From Pseudomonas abietaniphila (GTDB taxonomy: Bacteria > Pseudomonadota > Gammaproteobacteria > Pseudomonadales > Pseudomonadaceae): a DNA stretch of 64,000 nucleotides. The notes below the pieces were generated by a model. That model was not told the DNA's origin and did no database searches. It saw only the letters and a list, made by a program, of their open reading frames with translations. The translations under genes were made by a program, and so were the position numbers. The stretch lies in assembly GCF_900100795.1 (NCBI RefSeq), contig NZ_FNCO01000005.1, positions 62,001 to 126,000 of the forward strand, read 5' to 3'. This document shows, in pieces, positions 62,663 through 64,000 of the stretch. Within the stretch, counting starts at the first letter, position 1. Every line of letters begins with the position of its first letter.

Positions 62663-64000
62663 CTAATGGAACAAAGCCCGATTCCCGCGCCGCCCCGCCC
62701 GACGCGCTGCATTGCCTACGGGGCCGGCGTCTGCTCTGGGCGTTCGCACGGGTGAACTCGCTTCATCGGACATGGCCTGGACTACACCAACGCTGAAGCT
62801 TCCCTGTGACAAGTTGCCCATCAATGGATTTTTCCTGGCCTCAGTAATGGATTTGACCAGGGTCGGCGCCCAGTTGTCGACCGCCCTTAAAAGCTCATTG
62901 TCTTCGGTCCTCGCGGGCTCTACAAGATCGCTCATCACAGCCCAGGCCGTTTCCATTCTGTCATTCACCACGACTGCCGTGACCGCCATGAAATGAATCG
63001 AGTTCTCCTTAATCCACTGGTTGCTATTTGCCGAATTGGCAAACACCAGTCCCTGCCCAAGCGTGACTGGCAGCGTCCTCTCATTCAGACCCGCTGCATT
63101 GAGCGTTTTGAAAGTTTCATCGACCTTATAGGAGTCACTGATATTGACTGGACTTCCCCAGCCCACAGCCTCTACGTTTGGCATCCTTAACGGCATGCCG
63201 GGACTATTCCGCGCCTCTGGAGAGTAGGGGAACGGACGGGTGTCCCCGGCCAAGTAGGTGATGATGTATTCCGTTGACTGGATGCAACTTTCCGGAATAG
63301 CAAATTGAGTATGGAGAATCGTGTAGTCGGTGTCTTCGCTGTCCACCTCCGCTCTGTATAGAACCGCTGGCACATTCAGCTTCCTGGACTTCAACTCCGT
63401 CGCGAATCCGCTCGACGAACGGCGGGGCAACATATTCAAATCGTTGGTCCGCACACGAATTTGCGCCGACTCTTCATGGTTGGTACGGTCCGTGTTCACT
63501 TGAATCGGAACGCCCAAGCATATCCTGGCTTTTGACCAAACGGCCTGCAAGCCGCCGTCATCGATCAGCGTCGTCGGATTGTTTCGCGCAAAGGCATACA
63601 GATTCAGTCCATCGACCGCGCCGGCCGGATCCGGGCTGATCCATCGCTGCAACCACGGCGCGTAATAACGCGCACCGTAGTAATACAAACCACTGTCATC
63701 ACGTTCACGTCCGCTGTAACGAACGGTCTTATAGTCAGCCTCCACCGCTGAACGGGCGGCCCACCAGGCCGTCCCGCCGAAGGGGTAATAAAGTTCCTCA
63801 CTGATCAGATCTGCGTCTCGGTCAACCTCCAGATAAACAGACCGTAAGTGATCCCCGAGCCCATAGCGCAAAGCGTCGTTGAAGACGCCTTCCGGCAGCC
63901 CCTCATCCCAATGAAGACAACGGGCCGCAAGGTGCTGATCCTCCGCGATCAATACGCAGTACTGTTCACCCGTTGCAGTCTTGTCGTGCAGTTCAAGGCC
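62663..64000 (-). CDS. RHS/TccC-like toxin, C-terminal part with an unrecognised tip, truncated by window edge
   Basis: 445 residues in frame from the right edge. The first about 175 are the end of the RHS barrel: 'ELYYPFGGTAWWAA', 'RYSGRERDDSGLYYYGARYY', 'LQRWISPDPAGAVDGLNLYAF' in segments and 'NNPTTLIDDGG', the place where TccC proteins cut themselves. The remaining about 270 residues are the variable tip: I recognise no toxin family; 'IHFMAVTAVVVNDRMETAW' and 'LPVTLGQGLVFANSAN' look like a folded core, and the tail is Arg-rich. Only 26 bases separate it from the convergent DUF748 gene, so no immunity gene follows, which fits an anti-eukaryotic (insecticidal Tc) toxin better than a bacterial competition toxin. 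Confidence 0.8.
   Translation of the reverse strand, partial: GLELHDKTATGEQYCVLIAEDQHLAARCLHWDEGLPEGVFNDALRYGLGDHLRSVYLEVDRDADLISEELYYPFGGTAWWAARSAVEADYKTVRYSGRERDDSGLYYYGARYYAPWLQRWISPDPAGAVDGLNLYAFARNNPTTLIDDGGLQAVWSKARICLGVPIQVNTDRTNHEESAQIRVRTNDLNMLPRRSSSGFATELKSRKLNVPAVLYRAEVDSEDTDYTILHTQFAIPESCIQSTEYIITYLAGDTRPFPYSPEARNSPGMPLRMPNVEAVGWGSPVNISDSYKVDETFKTLNAAGLNERTLPVTLGQGLVFANSANSNQWIKENSIHFMAVTAVVVNDRMETAWAVMSDLVEPARTEDNELLRAVDNWAPTLVKSITEARKNPLMGNLSQGSFSVGVVQAMSDEASSPVRTPRADAGPVGNAARRAGRRGNRALFH

Overview
The window is high-GC Gammaproteobacterial DNA that fits Pseudomonas (P. fluorescens/syringae-like). The reasons are the gene content (rdgC, aceK, a CrbS/MxtR-type sensor kinase, prc, lpxO, a nitrate reductase-flavoprotein fusion) and the many short extragenic palindromes with heads such as GTAGGAGCGCGCTTGCC, GTAGGAGCCGGCTTGCTGG, GTAGGAGCGTGGCTTGTCCC and GTGGGAGCGAATTCATTCG. 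The assignment rests on reading the sequence; no database search was run.

Layout. 1-14.6 kb: tail of an ABC transporter ATPase, a HAD-IB phosphatase, an autotransporter, a large unrecognised protein of Ig-like modules, a quinone oxidoreductase, the tail-specific protease Prc, an EAL-CBS-GGDEF protein, a REP-associated transposase between its own REPs, an overlapping XRE/small-protein pair, a YkvA-like protein and an FKBP lipoprotein. 14.9-35.8 kb: a long catabolic region for an amine or amino-acid-like compound. It holds a polyamine-type ABC importer (binding protein, two permeases, a separate ATPase), GabD, GabT, an amine/amino-acid oxidase, a cupin, an active and an apparently dead HAD paralogue, Lrp and LysR regulators, an aldehyde dehydrogenase, a GMC oxidoreductase with an orphan second binding protein, and then LysR, a tartrate/malate dehydrogenase and a hydroxyacid dehydrogenase. 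35.8-43.2 kb: assimilatory nitrate/nitrite reduction, with the nitrate reductase fused to a CysJ-like reductase facing divergent nirB-nirD. 43.6-43.8 kb: a tRNA-Val/tRNA-Asp operon with its own promoter and terminator. 43.9-64 kb: rdgC, a BASS-family transporter, an AT-rich orphan toxin/immunity remnant, an MFS-acyltransferase fusion, a TDT-family transporter, the sensor kinase, aceK, a chemoreceptor, an EamA exporter, lpxO, cysK, a DUF748 protein, and the C-terminal part of an RHS/TccC-like toxin running off the right edge.

How the genes work together. Nitrate is reduced to nitrite by the fused reductase and then to ammonium by NirBD. Both divergent transcripts appear to start from sigma-54 promoters around one NtrC-like site, and both carry a leader with two hexaloop hairpins, the second overlapping an intrinsic terminator. 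That is the layout of a NasT-type ANTAR antitermination target, so nitrogen limitation and nitrate sensing would both gate the pathway. In the 15-35 kb region the importer and several oxidases/dehydrogenases would take in an amine-type substrate, oxidise it to aldehydes and feed succinate through GabT/GabD.

The parts least explained by known biology are the C-terminal tip of the RHS/TccC protein, which has no room for an immunity gene, the 46-47 kb toxin remnant with its membrane-anchored partner, the 665-residue modular protein, and the catalytically emptied HAD paralogue.
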